A DNA stretch of 64,000 bases from Flavobacterium defluvii (GTDB lineage Bacteria > Bacteroidota > Bacteroidia > Flavobacteriales > Flavobacteriaceae): positions 62,001-126,000 of the forward strand of contig NZ_FQWC01000005.1 in assembly GCF_900129555.1 (NCBI RefSeq). The letters run 5' to 3'. Position numbers and translations under genes: made by a program. Shown piece after piece: positions 63,017 to 64,000 of this stretch (the stretch's first letter is position 1; each line of letters begins with the position of its first letter). The notes under the pieces are model-generated. The model was not told where the DNA came from. It made no database searches and was given only the letters and a program-made list of their open reading frames with translations.

Positions 63017-63838
63017 AGTTTTTATAAGCCTTTTTATTTATACTGCAAAAATATTTAATAGAAAAATAAAATCGATATAACGATTTTTATTTCCGATAAA
63101 CTACACAAAATGTAGTATTTTAGTGACTATTTACCTACATCGAAAAAATGTTTTTTATGCATTTTAAGTCTTTAATACAACTTCGAAAATTAAATATTTT
63201 GATTACAGTATAAAACAGTTAATACTTCTATTAACGCTTATTTATTCTTCTAAATTATATCACTAAATCCTTTTTATTTAATCTTTAATTAATAGGTGCT
63301 TTCGTAAAAAATTCTGCATTAAATTAACACCTAAATTATTGATTATAAATATTTTAAATCAAACAAAGCTAATTGATTTTTTATATCAAAATAAAGTTTT
63401 TCCTTACAAGGGAAAAATTAGTCTTAATAAGGAATTATTGACTTTTAAAACACATTCCGGCAGATGAATTTGGTAATAAATTTACCTGTGAAAATGTAGA
63501 ATGTTTTTGTTTAAAAAATTGACATTAAAAATCCCTCCAATTTTTGATTTTTTTGAAAAGTATAATCCAAAAAATGTCATTCATCGAGAATAATAGCTTT
63601 ATACGGAAAATACAATTATGAGTGAAAAAAAAATCTTTTTTTTGAACTAACTTATTGAATACAAGGCAAAATAAAATTTTAATAGATGTTATAACAATGA
63701 TTAAAAACTACTTATTATTCTTTCATTTATCTATTAACTAACAACCAGTTGTAAATGAATTGTTGGCCCCGACTTAAGTGACTTTTTTTCTAGTTTACCA
63801 TGTATTATTTCGTTCAACTTTAATTTTAAGACATTAAA
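63017..63838. other. 822-nt divergent intergenic region before the NRPS
   Basis: Very AT-rich and non-coding as far as I can see. Near its left end are inverted repeats AAAATCG/CGATTTT (63068-63087) and ACTACA/TGTAGT (63100-63116), likely in the promoter of the T9SS-protein gene. The conserved element at 63401-63435 and a variant of AAGGCAAAAT at 63663-63672 follow. Only peptides of about 10-15 codons can be read on the plus strand. A long 5' leader for the NRPS transcript is likely. Confidence 0.6.
63401..63435 (+). promoter_or_regulatory. Conserved element upstream of the NRPS
   Basis: TCCTTACAAGGGAAAAATTA plus G (63401-63421) matches 18 of 21 nt of the element upstream of the UpxY gene, and TCTTAATAAGGA follows directly at 63422-63433, so the half-site pattern is doubled here. 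It lies about 440 nt before the NRPS start. Confidence 0.4.
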
Positions 63839-64000
63839 ATGAAAAGAGCTAACAACAATAATTTAGGCAACGAGATAAGTTTGACTAAAATGGTTTACCC
63901 AAAAAATGCATTGCATGAACTTTTTGCAGAACAAGCCGAAAAATCTCCAAATGCGATAGCACTCGAATTTGAAAATGAACAGCTTACTTACAGCGAATTG
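63839..64000 (+). CDS. Nonribosomal peptide synthetase, N-terminal fragment (adenylation domain)
   Basis: The first 54 codons of a gene that runs off the window end. The sequence contains YPKNALHELFAEQAEKSPNA and the A1 core motif LTYSEL of amino-acid adenylation domains. The protein therefore opens with an A domain without a preceding condensation domain, as expected for a loading module. Substrate, module count and product cannot be read from this fragment. It is divergent from the secreted-protein operon across an 822-nt gap. Confidence 0.85.
   Translation, partial: MKRANNNNLGNEISLTKMVYPKNALHELFAEQAEKSPNAIALEFENEQLTYSEL

Noticed and set aside
63571..63648. Short peptide genes in the NRPS leader
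   Set aside because: Only 10-15 codon frames in AT-rich DNA with no conservation evidence; expected by chance.

Overview
The window is AT-rich and reads as a Flavobacterium-like member of the Bacteroidota. The gene set fits (gliding-phylum type LptD, a T9SS type A sorting domain, a UpxY/NusG-like antiterminator, M43 cytophagalysin-type protease, OmpPLA), the likely promoters are TAnnTTTG-like, and several starts are TTG or GTG. No rRNA, complete tRNA, CRISPR array, transposase or integrase gene is visible.

Positions 1-25,800 are mostly conserved chromosomal genes. An MCE/MlaD protein and a cell-wall amidase run on the minus strand, divergent from lptD and ridA. A minus-strand central-carbon group follows: pfkA, gapA, a GlcNAc-kinase-like ATPase and mgsA. 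A very long tamB is divergent from tsaD-rsmE, which leads to DUF4159 and SPOUT methyltransferase genes. After these come a secreted M43 protease, an AI-2E-family permease, a THUMP-like methyltransferase, a VanX-type dipeptidase, an X-Pro/CocE hydrolase, a fatty acid desaturase and an alpha/beta hydrolase.

Positions 25,800-32,000 are accessory metabolism: a GH9/ThuA pair, an outer-membrane phospholipase A, and a 757-residue protein joining a CrtC/AttH lipocalin-like domain to a trans-isoprenyl diphosphate synthase. That fusion is the most unusual single gene here.

Positions 32,040-57,602 are one long minus-strand exopolysaccharide locus. It reads from nucleotide-sugar supply (cytidylyltransferase-like gene, manC, fcl, gmd, UDP-glucose dehydrogenase) through the Wzx flippase, about nine glycosyltransferases, a Wzy-like polymerase, a WcaF-like acetyltransferase and a UDP-glucuronate decarboxylase to Wza, Wzc, a VanZ-like protein and the initiating WcaJ/WbaP-type transferase. 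It ends with two small unknown proteins and a strong terminator. The enzymes supply GDP-mannose, GDP-fucose, UDP-glucuronate and UDP-xylose, so a polymer containing Man, Fuc, GlcA and Xyl is predicted. Gene overlaps of 1-31 nt show tight translational packing. Three different intergenic inverted repeats sit at module boundaries.

Positions 57,603-64,000 are a probable variable region. A UpxY/NusG-like regulator is transcribed away from the polysaccharide operon. Two tiny paralogous XRE-type helix-turn-helix proteins follow, then a three-gene secreted set (beta-helix protein, tail-fibre-like protein, T9SS-sorted protein). After an 822-nt AT-rich gap comes the start of a nonribosomal peptide synthetase that opens directly with an adenylation domain. 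A near-identical 21-nt element lies upstream of both the UpxY gene and the NRPS, and its palindromic core recurs inside the polysaccharide locus, which hints at shared control.
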